Positions 7,439-14,375 of a stretch of DNA of 26,461 nucleotides are shown here, one piece after another (within the stretch, counting starts at the first letter, position 1; each line of letters opens with the position of its first letter). The notes under the pieces were generated by a model. It was not told the DNA's origin. It saw nothing but the letters and a program-made list of their open reading frames with translations, and did no database searches. The translations under genes and the position numbers were made by a program. Source of the DNA: Leptolinea sp964404415 (GTDB taxonomy: Bacteria > Chloroflexota > Anaerolineae > Anaerolineales > Anaerolineaceae); assembly GCA_964404415.1 (NCBI GenBank), contig CAYOKC010000040.1, positions 1 to 26,461 on the forward strand. Reading direction: 5' to 3'.

Positions 7439-7444
7439 AGTCCT

Positions 7445-7819
7445 ATGGAAAAATTCTTACTGATATCCGCGGGAGCTATTCTGGGTGCCAATGCCCGCTA
7501 CTGGCTGGGGATCTGGTGCGCCGAACGCTGGGGGGTGGCTTTTCCGTACGGTACTATGCTTATCAATGTCACCGGAAGTTTCCTTCTTGGCCTGTTCATG
7601 ACCCTGACGACAGAACGGTTTCTCGTTGATCCCCGCTGGCGTTTTCTCGTTGCCATTGGTTTCCTCGGGGCGTATACCACCTTTTCCACATATTCCTACG
7701 AAAGTTTTTCCCTGTTATCCAAAGGCCAGTGGGTGGCCGGATTGACGAATTTGTTCGGTAGTTCAATTCTGGGCATTATTAGCGTTGGATTGGGAGTGTT
7801 CCTTGGAAAAAACATCTAA
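7445..7819 (+). CDS. crcB: fluoride ion channel FluC/CrcB
   Basis: A 124-aa membrane protein with four hydrophobic helices; the family works as dual-topology dimers that let fluoride leave the cytoplasm. Conserved motifs are all present: GAILGANARYWLG (10-22, with the pore-lining helix-1 Arg18), GTMLINVTGSFLLG (36-49, with Asn41) and GFLGAYTTFSTYSYE (72-86), which holds the TM3 break, the central Na+ site region and a Phe-box phenylalanine. There is no ribosome binding site, and a -10 sits six bases upstream, so translation is probably leaderless unless read-through from eno supplies the message. The next gene overlaps its end. Length is normal and nothing seems broken. Confidence 0.96.
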   Translation: MEKFLLISAGAILGANARYWLGIWCAERWGVAFPYGTMLINVTGSFLLGLFMTLTTERFLVDPRWRFLVAIGFLGAYTTFSTYSYESFSLLSKGQWVAGLTNLFGSSILGIISVGLGVFLGKNI

Positions 7820-9086
7820 AACCAAAACAGTTCCATATATTCCCGGTCAAAATCCGGGAAAGCGCCTGCGTATCTACATCGGAGAAAGTGACAGGTGGCG
7901 CGGGAAACCGCTGGATACAGCCATTCTTGAAGCCATCCGCGCGCAGGGATTGGCCGGCGCCACCGTATTTCGTGGTGTTTCCGGTTTTGGCGCGCACTCG
8001 CGTATCCGCACCACGTCAATTGAGGTGCTATCTGTAGACCTGCCCGTGGTGATCGAAGTGGTCGATATTCCGGAGCGCATCCAACGCGCATTGGACGCGG
8101 TGTCACCCATGGTGCAGGAAGGGTTGGTTACCCTGGAAGACGTGACCATTGTCAAATATACCCACCGTTATCTCAATCCGTTACCGGCGGACCTTTTGGT
8201 GTCAGACGTGATGACCCGGGACGTGGTCTCATTGAAGCTGGAAATGAGTGTGAGTGAAGCCTGGCAGAAGATGATCCGCCACGAGGTAAAAGCCATGCCT
8301 GTGGTGGATGGATCCGGCTGTGTGGCCGGTTTGTTGACGGACGAAGATCTGCTGGACCGCGGCGGTATTTTGCACCGCCTGTCGGTCACATTGCAACTGC
8401 CTGATGAAGACATACAGAAAGCCGTGAAATCTCTGGAGACGACAACATTGACTGTTGCCGCCGTAATGACGCAGCCGGTAGTCACAATAGCGCAGGAAGA
8501 TTCACTGGGTTTGGCCGCTCAAAAAATGGTGCGTTCCAACCTGAAGAGGCTGCCGGTGGTTGATGCCGGCAATCACCTGGTGGGTATGCTGTCACGCCTG
8601 GATATCTTGAAACAACTGGTGGAACTCCCGCCTCATACCATTCCCCAAAATGAGGTCAAAGGAGCCGGAAAGACCGTAAGGGACATCATTCAGACGGAAT
8701 TGCCCACGATTAACCGTGAAGACCCTATAGGGCAGATCGCTGAAAAATTCGTCCTGTTCGGCACGCATCGATTGATCGTGGTGGATGATGAAAAACATGC
8801 CATTGGCATGATCTCTGATTCTGACCTGGTTTCCCGCTCGCAGCCGGAACACCGCAGCGGAATTCTGGACGCGCTGCGCAATATCGGCAAACCACCGGCT
8901 GCCAGAGAAACAGCGGAGGAGATCATGTCACCCGGGGTGGTGGAGATCTCACCGGATGCCACTATTATAGAATGTGTGAACAAAATGCTGGCAGAAAACC
9001 GTAAGTGGCTGGTGGTTGTTGATGATAAAGGAAGCCTGCAGGGTTTTGTAGACAGGGAAGGCTTATTGCGGGCTCTTGTAATGTGA
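7803..9086 (+). CDS. DUF190 domain protein with four CBS domains
   Basis: A DUF190 domain (about residues 15-115; RLRIYIGESDRWRGKPL, GLAGATVFRGVSGFGAHSRI, DLPVVIEVVD, GLVTLEDVTIVKY) is followed by four CBS repeats, beginning near SDVMTRDVVSL, AAVMTQPVVTI, VRDIIQTELPTI and AEEIMSPGVVEI. DUF190 proteins have a PII-like fold and commonly sit beside crcB; CBS pairs bind adenine nucleotides, so the protein could couple fluoride export to energy state. I chose TTG at 7803 because GGGAG (7792-7796) lies six bases before it; a TTG at 7785 has no such site. It overlaps crcB by 17 bases. There is no membrane segment, so it should be cytosolic. Its exact role is unknown. Confidence 0.92.
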   Translation: MEKTSKTKTVPYIPGQNPGKRLRIYIGESDRWRGKPLDTAILEAIRAQGLAGATVFRGVSGFGAHSRIRTTSIEVLSVDLPVVIEVVDIPERIQRALDAVSPMVQEGLVTLEDVTIVKYTHRYLNPLPADLLVSDVMTRDVVSLKLEMSVSEAWQKMIRHEVKAMPVVDGSGCVAGLLTDEDLLDRGGILHRLSVTLQLPDEDIQKAVKSLETTTLTVAAVMTQPVVTIAQEDSLGLAAQKMVRSNLKRLPVVDAGNHLVGMLSRLDILKQLVELPPHTIPQNEVKGAGKTVRDIIQTELPTINREDPIGQIAEKFVLFGTHRLIVVDDEKHAIGMISDSDLVSRSQPEHRSGILDALRNIGKPPAARETAEEIMSPGVVEISPDATIIECVNKMLAENRKWLVVVDDKGSLQGFVDREGLLRALVM

Positions 9087-9108
9087 TCGCATACATGTAA
9101 CGGAAAAA

Positions 9109-9132
9109 TTGTAATCCGATTGCAAGGTTTTT
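9109..9132 (+). terminator. weak intrinsic terminator after the fluoride locus
   Basis: TTGTAA (9109-9114) and TTGCAA (9120-9125), one G-U pair, flank a 5-base loop. GGTTTTT follows, and an A-run precedes that could extend the stem. The stem is short. Confidence 0.4.
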
Positions 9133-9133
9133 C

Positions 9134-9163
9134 TGGACGGCATTTTCGATATGATACTATAAT
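9134..9163 (+). promoter_or_regulatory. putative promoter for the V4R gene
   Basis: TATAAT at 9158-9163 is perfect. TGGACG (9134-9139), 18 bases upstream, is a partial -35. Transcription from here leaves a leader of roughly 110 bases, which contains a small perfect hairpin, AAACAAC and GTTGTTT. Confidence 0.5.
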
Positions 9164-9280
9164 CATTACAGGTGTTTCGTACACATGTGTTCGCGGGAAT
9201 GTGAAGTGCTTTGATCCAAACAACATCCGGTTGTTTAATTCAACAGGTTGTTGCTATTCCATCTCTGGATAGATAAAACG

Positions 9281-9907
9281 ATGAAAACAATACCAGATAG
9301 TGGCGTGTTATACCCCAACAGCTTTGTTCATCATCTTCTGTTGTCTCTCGAGGATGTCCTCGGGAAAAATGGCGTCAAGGCCATTCTAAATATGGCCGGT
9401 CAATCCGCCATGATCGATAATTATCCTCCCGATGACATGACCCCGGCAGTTGACATCGCCCGGTATTCCAGCATCATTGCCGCCCTCGATGACATGTACG
9501 GCGACCGCGGCGCGCAGGCGCTGGCATTAAAAGCCGGTAATGTGTTGTTCCGGGAAACCATGAAGAAATCCGGCGATCCGTTGAAGGTGGAGAGCGACGA
9601 ATTCAAAGCCAAATCTCTCGAAGAGAAGGTGGAAAGCGCTCTGCTTATGATCCTGAACTTCGTCAACCGGTCTTCAGAAACCAAACTGCCCCGCACCGCG
9701 GACGGTCAATTAATGTACGTGGCGGATAAATGCCCGGTCTGCTATGGCCGAGAAACAAAAGCCCCGCGCTGTTACCTGACCGCCGGGCTGCTCCAGGCTG
9801 CCATCCGCTACGCGACAGGCATGGAATTCCCTGTGACACAGGTGAAAGCGCATTCTTGCGGCGACGCCACATGTGACTATGTTATTCCGCTTGTTCCGAA
9901 CGCGTAA
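9281..9907 (+). CDS. V4R (4-vinyl reductase) domain protein
   Basis: I place the start at the ATG at 9281 (MKTIPDSGVLYPNSF), giving 208 aa; an upstream TTG at 9248 is in frame but would add an unconvincing leader. The C-terminal half is a V4R domain, a small-molecule-binding fold related to the bacteriochlorophyll-synthesis protein BchJ. Five cysteines are visible: CPVC (151, 154), Cys164, and Cys193 and Cys198 in HSCGDATCDYVI, the characteristic V4R ending. They could bind a metal or cluster. The N-terminal half is helical and resembles those of many stand-alone V4R proteins of Anaerolineae. A strong terminator follows. The ligand and role are unknown; a sensor or carrier role is more likely than reductase activity. 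Confidence 0.82.
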   Translation: MKTIPDSGVLYPNSFVHHLLLSLEDVLGKNGVKAILNMAGQSAMIDNYPPDDMTPAVDIARYSSIIAALDDMYGDRGAQALALKAGNVLFRETMKKSGDPLKVESDEFKAKSLEEKVESALLMILNFVNRSSETKLPRTADGQLMYVADKCPVCYGRETKAPRCYLTAGLLQAAIRYATGMEFPVTQVKAHSCGDATCDYVIPLVPNA

Positions 9908-9930
9908 ACATTTTTAAATTTACACCAATG

Positions 9931-9972
9931 GATGGATTGAGGGTGAACTACCCCGATATCCATCTTTTTTTT
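9931..9972 (+). terminator. intrinsic terminator after the V4R gene
   Basis: GATGGAT (9931-9937) pairs with ATCCATC (9958-9964). Inside, GGGT pairs with ACCC around a GAACT loop. Eight T residues follow (9965-9972). The same GATGGAT/ATCCATC arms recur in the tandem repeats just downstream. Confidence 0.88.
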
Positions 9973-9990
9973 ACCTGTTACCGGACGATC

Positions 9991-10140
9991 TAGATGGATT
10001 TTGGAAACGGCAATCTCGATCCATCATGCGGAGCAATGTAATGATGGATTTCGGAAAAGGCATCCTTGACCTATCATGCGGAGCAATGTAATGATGGATT
10101 TCGGAAAAGGCATCCTCAATCCATCCTACGGTGTAATGTA
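9991..10140 (+). repeat. three tandem 50-bp repeats with internal inverted arms
   Basis: Units at 9991-10040, 10041-10090 and 10091-10140 have an exact 50-base period. Units 2 and 3 share their first 26 bases; units 1 and 2 share CATGCGGAGCAATGTA at their ends. Each unit begins with GATGGATT and has a complementary ATCCATC about 25 bases later (perfect 8-bp arms in unit 3, 7-bp in unit 1, degraded in unit 2). No spacers are present, so this is not a CRISPR array. It fills the gap between the V4R terminator and the PBP gene. Confidence 0.9.
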
Positions 10141-10181
10141 AAGGTACATCCCGGGTTAATGGATTATGTTAAACTACATCC

Positions 10182-13052
10182 ATGCCATTGCATGACCTGA
10201 ATCGGGTGATGATCCGGCGAAACCGGCGGAAAACAGAACAAAAGGGGCGTTTATTGAGTCGGCTCAAGCCGGCAGGATTGACCCTTCTGTTATTACTTTC
10301 CCTGTTGTTGACAGGCGGAATGATCGCCGCGGCTGGCCTGTACGTCACAATAACGGCTAACCTGCCCCCGGTGGAACAGGTCGCCCGTTTCTTTGACCCC
10401 GCCGACGGGTTGATCCTGCAGCCTTCCCGCCTGTATGACCGCAGCGGAGAAACCGAACTGCTGACTCTCGATAACCCCGGTTCTCAACGCGGGTATGTCT
10501 GGCTGGATACCGATCAGGATCCGCACTTTTCGCCGCTGCTGGCGAAAGCCGTGGTGGCATTGAACCAGCCGGATTTCTGGCAGTCCACCGGAGCGGACTG
10601 GAAGCACTGGTCAGACCCTGAACCACGCACCCTCGCCGAGAACCTGGTCAGCCGGTTATTACTCTGGCAGGAAGATGATTCGCCGGAGCGGGCTGTGCGC
10701 ATGCGCTTGCTGGCCTGGCAGATGACGTCTACCTATGGCCGGGAGAAAGTTCTGGAATGGTACCTGAACAGCGCGGCTTTCGGCCGGCGTGTTACCGGAG
10801 CGGAAAGCGCTGCCCTCGTATATTTTGGGCGGTCATCGGTTGACCTTAATGAAGCTGAAGTTTCACTGCTTGCGGGTCTTTCGACTGCGCCGGCGTTAAA
10901 CCCCCACGACTCCCCCCAGGCCGCGGATGACCTGATGCGTTCCACCCTGGATAAACTGGTGGATGCCGGTGTGATCACCGCTGATATAAAACAAACCGCT
11001 CTGGAGAGTGGATTGACCATACAAAAGGCGCCAGATCCGGCCGCGTTAACCACGTCACCGGCGTTTACCCGGTTGGCGCTGCAACAACTCTCCAGGCTGG
11101 TATCCGATGACCGGCTGGCGCTGGGCGGGCTGCAGATCCGCACCACACTGGACCTTGTTCAGCAGGAACAACTGGATTGCGCCTTAAAAGCCCAATTGAA
11201 CCGCCTTGAATCCTCCGGTACCGAAGCCGACCAGAAATGTGCCGCAGCCCGTTTGCTTCCGGCCCTGCCCCCCATGGAATTGTCACTTCCGGTAGATACC
11301 CAGGCGGCAGGCATTCTTGTGGACCCCACCCGCGGGGAGATACTGGCGCTCAGTGGTAAATCCGCCCTGAACATCACGTCAGATATTTATGAGAATATGC
11401 AGGGCGGCACGGTGCTGAACCCCTTTATGGCAGCGGCCGTGTTCTCACGCGGATACAGCCCGGCCAGCCTGATGTGGGACCTGCCGGAAGAGCCCGTGGG
11501 AGATGCATCACCTCTCACAAAAGAGGAGGCAGTTAAATATCGGGGTCCCATCCGCCTGCGAACCGCATTGATCGCCGACCGGCTGAATCCTTTGGAAGAC
11601 CTGCTTGACCGGTTGGGCGCGCGGACGATCTGGCGCCTGGCCAGCCCACTGGGACCGTCCAGTCTTGAAAACGCGTACGCGCCGGAAAAACTGCTGGATG
11701 GCGGTGGTTCAGTCTCGCTGTTGGAGGTCGCGCAGGGGATGACGGTGTTCGCGAACCTGGGCGATATGTACGGCCTTCAAATCGAAAAAGGGGAATCCCC
11801 TCAGCTTTCCACATTACTATCGATGGAAGACAGTTACGGTAACTCAATGTTTTCACGTGACCTGATCCACCGGCAACCCGTTGTCAGCGCGCCGTTGGCG
11901 TATCTGGTGCACAATGTGCTTTCAGACGAAAACCTGCGCCGGGCTGAACTTGGCTACCCCAACCCCTTTGAGCTCGGCCGGCCGGCCGGGGCCAAATTTG
12001 GCAGCGCCGGCGGCGGCAGGGAAATATGGGCCGCGGGGTACACCACCCGGCGGGCGGTCGTCATCTGGATGGGCACATCAGAGGGTTCAAGTTTTCCGGC
12101 AACCCTTGGCGTACGCGCGGCCGGAGGCATCTGGAATGCTGTGATACGCCAGAGCCTGGCCGATCAGCCGGCATCTGACTGGGCTGTTCCGGTGGGAGTT
12201 TCCAAAAAGGAAGTATGCGACCCCTCCGGGCTGCTCCCTACCAAATCCTGCCCGTCACGGGTGACGGAAGTATTTTTGGATGGAAGCGAACCGAACACTC
12301 CGGATGACCTGTACCGTACAGTTCAGATCAACCGCGAAACCGGCAAGATCGCCACGGTTTTCACGTCACCCGGTTTGACGGATAACGCGGTATATATGTC
12401 TGTTCCCGAGAAAGCCCGCGAATGGGCCCGGGCCGCCGGGAAGGTCCTTCCGCCCACTGATTATGACACCATACAATCATCCACCGGTTCGCCTAACGCG
12501 AAGATCGATCACCCGGCACTGTTCTCGCTGGTCCATGGCACTGTCTCCATTCAGGGGACGGCGGGCGGTGATGAGTTCCAGAATTACCGGCTTCAAATCG
12601 GCAAAGGATTAAATCCGGAAAAATGGGTGGAGATCACGGAAAGCACCATGCCGGTGTCCGCTGGAGAACTCGGAGTATGGGATACCGCCGGCCTTGACGG
12701 TCTGTACGCCATACGATTGTTGCTGGTGCGCAGCGACAACCGCCTTGAGACAGCCCTGTCTCAGGTGACGATAGACGGTAACCCGCCCGTGGTGACCATC
12801 ATCAATCCGCCGCCCGGTACGGCTATTTCCGGCACTGAACCGGTATTTCTGCAGGCGGATATAAGCGATTCCTCTGCCATCAACCGCGTGGAATGGATCA
12901 TTGATGATAAAACCCTGGGAGAAACCCAGCAAATGCCGTATACATTTACGGTTGCGGACATGTCACGCGGAACTCATATACTAACTGTAGCCGCGACCGA
13001 CGCGGCAGGGAACCGGTCCGTTTCGGAGCCGGTCAGTTTCGAGGTGCAGTAG
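10182..13052 (+). CDS. class-A penicillin-binding protein homologue, apparently inactive
   Basis: A 956-aa membrane-anchored protein (helix about 33-57) with the class-A layout: GT51 glycosyltransferase (about 110-280), transpeptidase (about 370-660), then Ig-like repeats to the end. The fold markers are clear: YLNSAAFGRRVTGAESAALV, YFGRSSVDLNEAEVSLLAGL, EVAQGMTVFANLG, AAGYTTRRAVVIWMG and VCDPSGLLPTKSCP. By my alignment the catalytic motifs are not intact: GT51 Glu-Asp is Asn128-Gln129, GSTITQQ is PRTLAEN (148-154), SxxK is Thr410-Val-Leu-Asn413, and KTG is Lys605-Phe-Gly607. It is long and undisrupted, so a structural or regulatory wall protein is likelier than a decaying gene. No clear ribosome binding site is seen; ATG at 10209 is an alternative start. 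It converges on the gene ending at 13059. Confidence 0.85.
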   Translation: MPLHDLNRVMIRRNRRKTEQKGRLLSRLKPAGLTLLLLLSLLLTGGMIAAAGLYVTITANLPPVEQVARFFDPADGLILQPSRLYDRSGETELLTLDNPGSQRGYVWLDTDQDPHFSPLLAKAVVALNQPDFWQSTGADWKHWSDPEPRTLAENLVSRLLLWQEDDSPERAVRMRLLAWQMTSTYGREKVLEWYLNSAAFGRRVTGAESAALVYFGRSSVDLNEAEVSLLAGLSTAPALNPHDSPQAADDLMRSTLDKLVDAGVITADIKQTALESGLTIQKAPDPAALTTSPAFTRLALQQLSRLVSDDRLALGGLQIRTTLDLVQQEQLDCALKAQLNRLESSGTEADQKCAAARLLPALPPMELSLPVDTQAAGILVDPTRGEILALSGKSALNITSDIYENMQGGTVLNPFMAAAVFSRGYSPASLMWDLPEEPVGDASPLTKEEAVKYRGPIRLRTALIADRLNPLEDLLDRLGARTIWRLASPLGPSSLENAYAPEKLLDGGGSVSLLEVAQGMTVFANLGDMYGLQIEKGESPQLSTLLSMEDSYGNSMFSRDLIHRQPVVSAPLAYLVHNVLSDENLRRAELGYPNPFELGRPAGAKFGSAGGGREIWAAGYTTRRAVVIWMGTSEGSSFPATLGVRAAGGIWNAVIRQSLADQPASDWAVPVGVSKKEVCDPSGLLPTKSCPSRVTEVFLDGSEPNTPDDLYRTVQINRETGKIATVFTSPGLTDNAVYMSVPEKAREWARAAGKVLPPTDYDTIQSSTGSPNAKIDHPALFSLVHGTVSIQGTAGGDEFQNYRLQIGKGLNPEKWVEITESTMPVSAGELGVWDTAGLDGLYAIRLLLVRSDNRLETALSQVTIDGNPPVVTIINPPPGTAISGTEPVFLQADISDSSAINRVEWIIDDKTLGETQQMPYTFTVADMSRGTHILTVAATDAAGNRSVSEPVSFEVQ

Positions 13053-13058
13053 CAGCCG

Positions 13059-13994
13059 TCAACGTTCGGTGAATCGTAAAACCATTCCGCCGGTTCGTTC
13101 GGGGTGGCCTTCCGGAGTGCAATCGGCTGTACCCAGCCCGCTGACCGTTTCGCCATTTTCACCGACGCGCAAACTGTACACTGTTCCGGCCGTCATTTCA
13201 AAATCCGCGTACCCGGCGTTGATATCCGGTTTGAGACCGGTATAGAAGGTCTCTTCGCCGTCTTTCCAGTTGATCTGAATACGCACACCCGGCATTGCCC
13301 GGCCTGTGGCATTTTCAACCCAGATCTGCAGCAACCCCGGCCGCAAACTTCTGCCGCAATCCGCCGCGCGTTCTTTAAGGATGTACGGCGCGCTGAGCGT
13401 GGGGAACATGGTGGGGGTGGAACGCGGAATATCGGCAGCGGGGATTTTAAGAGAAGAAATCGTGGGGTACGGTGTGCCGGATTCAAATGTCTCATCTGGT
13501 TGCGGGGTAGTCAGGCTCTCTGATGATAGAGTGAGTTCGGTTTCCTGATCGGTTGACGGTGTGGCAGGTTCTTCCGATCCGGCGGGCGGCGGAGTTTCAT
13601 CTGAAGCGGCACCATTGACTGGCGATTCAGGTTGGCCGGATGGATCAAGGCTCAGCGCCAGGCGGGCAAGCGCGCTGGAATCAATCTCGCGGTTCTGGCC
13701 GAGTGCTACCTGTGCCTGGATTCCCAGACTTTCGGCGGAATCAGCGTCTTTTAGCAGGTTTAACCGCGGAAGGGCGCGGCCGCTGTCCCCATCAGCATAG
13801 AACGCGCGGGCGATAAGCAACCGGTATGCGTCTCTGGATTCGGTTTTCATTTCAGATGGCAGGGCAAAATCATACGGCACGGGCCATAGGAAGACAGAAA
13901 AGACGGTACCGCCGATCAAACCCAGAATAAATCCGGTCAAAAGGTACCACGGGGCGCGGGAGGCCCGTTCACGGCGCGCGCGGCGTTCTCTCAT
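13059..13994 (-). CDS. membrane-anchored protein of unknown function, paralogue of its upstream neighbour
   Basis: The 311-aa product has a basic N-terminus, one membrane helix (about 16-38), a helical section to about 120 and a long Pro/Ser/Thr/Glu-rich linker (about 115-200). The C-terminal beta domain contains LLQIWVENATGRAMPGVRIQ and AGYADFEMTAGTVYSLRVG, resembling carboxypeptidase-regulatory or Ig-like folds. The helical part, DAYRLLIARAFYADGDSGRALPRLN, resembles the upstream protein and could form TPR-like helix pairs. Its ATG overlaps the upstream stop as ATGA, so translation is coupled. I recognise no named family. The linker suggests that the C-terminal domain is held outside the membrane. 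Confidence 0.78.
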   Translation of the reverse strand: MRERRARRERASRAPWYLLTGFILGLIGGTVFSVFLWPVPYDFALPSEMKTESRDAYRLLIARAFYADGDSGRALPRLNLLKDADSAESLGIQAQVALGQNREIDSSALARLALSLDPSGQPESPVNGAASDETPPPAGSEEPATPSTDQETELTLSSESLTTPQPDETFESGTPYPTISSLKIPAADIPRSTPTMFPTLSAPYILKERAADCGRSLRPGLLQIWVENATGRAMPGVRIQINWKDGEETFYTGLKPDINAGYADFEMTAGTVYSLRVGENGETVSGLGTADCTPEGHPERTGGMVLRFTER

Positions 13995-14368
13995 GGTTGT
14001 GCCGCCTGCGAGGTGGGGGTTAGCGTGACGGCTTCAGCCGGGATGACCACCTGAACCAGGTCTGCCAGAAGCTGCAAATCTGTTTGACTGTAACCGAGTT
14101 GACCGGCATTCAACAGCGCCTCACGGGCGGCGCGTTCCGGCGATCCAGGATCGATCTGCGACAGGCGGTTCCGGGCTTCTTCCAGGTTTTGTTCGCGGTT
14201 ATAGATCCCGGCTACCATCAAAACATAGTCGGTGTGGTAATCCATGCGCAGATTGGACAGGTCCGCCTGAGAGTATGTCATCGGGCGCAGCCACCAACCG
14301 TACCCGATTCCCACTCCTGCCCCTACCAGCATGGCGATTACAAAAAAGAATAAACGTCTTTTTCGCAA
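13991..14368 (-). CDS. small single-pass membrane protein of unknown function
   Basis: The 125-aa product has a basic start, one membrane helix (about 5-27), then a helical domain: DLSNLRMDYHTDYVLMVAGIYNREQ and onwards. The layout and several positions (aromatic residue plus Pro after the helix, DY/DAY, Leu-Ala repeats) match the downstream gene, as if the pair arose by duplication and the second gained a linker and beta domain. Translation probably begins at TTG 14368; AGG lies very close and AAGGA about 11 bases upstream, so the start is uncertain. Only seven bases separate it from the hutU stop, which implies one transcript with urocanate hydratase, although a functional link is not apparent. 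Confidence 0.75.
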   Translation of the reverse strand: MRKRRLFFFVIAMLVGAGVGIGYGWWLRPMTYSQADLSNLRMDYHTDYVLMVAGIYNREQNLEEARNRLSQIDPGSPERAAREALLNAGQLGYSQTDLQLLADLVQVVIPAEAVTLTPTSQAAQP

Positions 14369-14375
14369 GGCCTGG

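Noticed and set aside
8690..9226. 178-codon minus-strand frame opposite the DUF190-CBS gene
   Set aside because: Antisense to conserved CBS repeats; Ser/Arg-rich with no motif.
9991..10140. CRISPR-like array
   Set aside because: The 50-base units follow each other directly with no spacers, and no cas gene is present.
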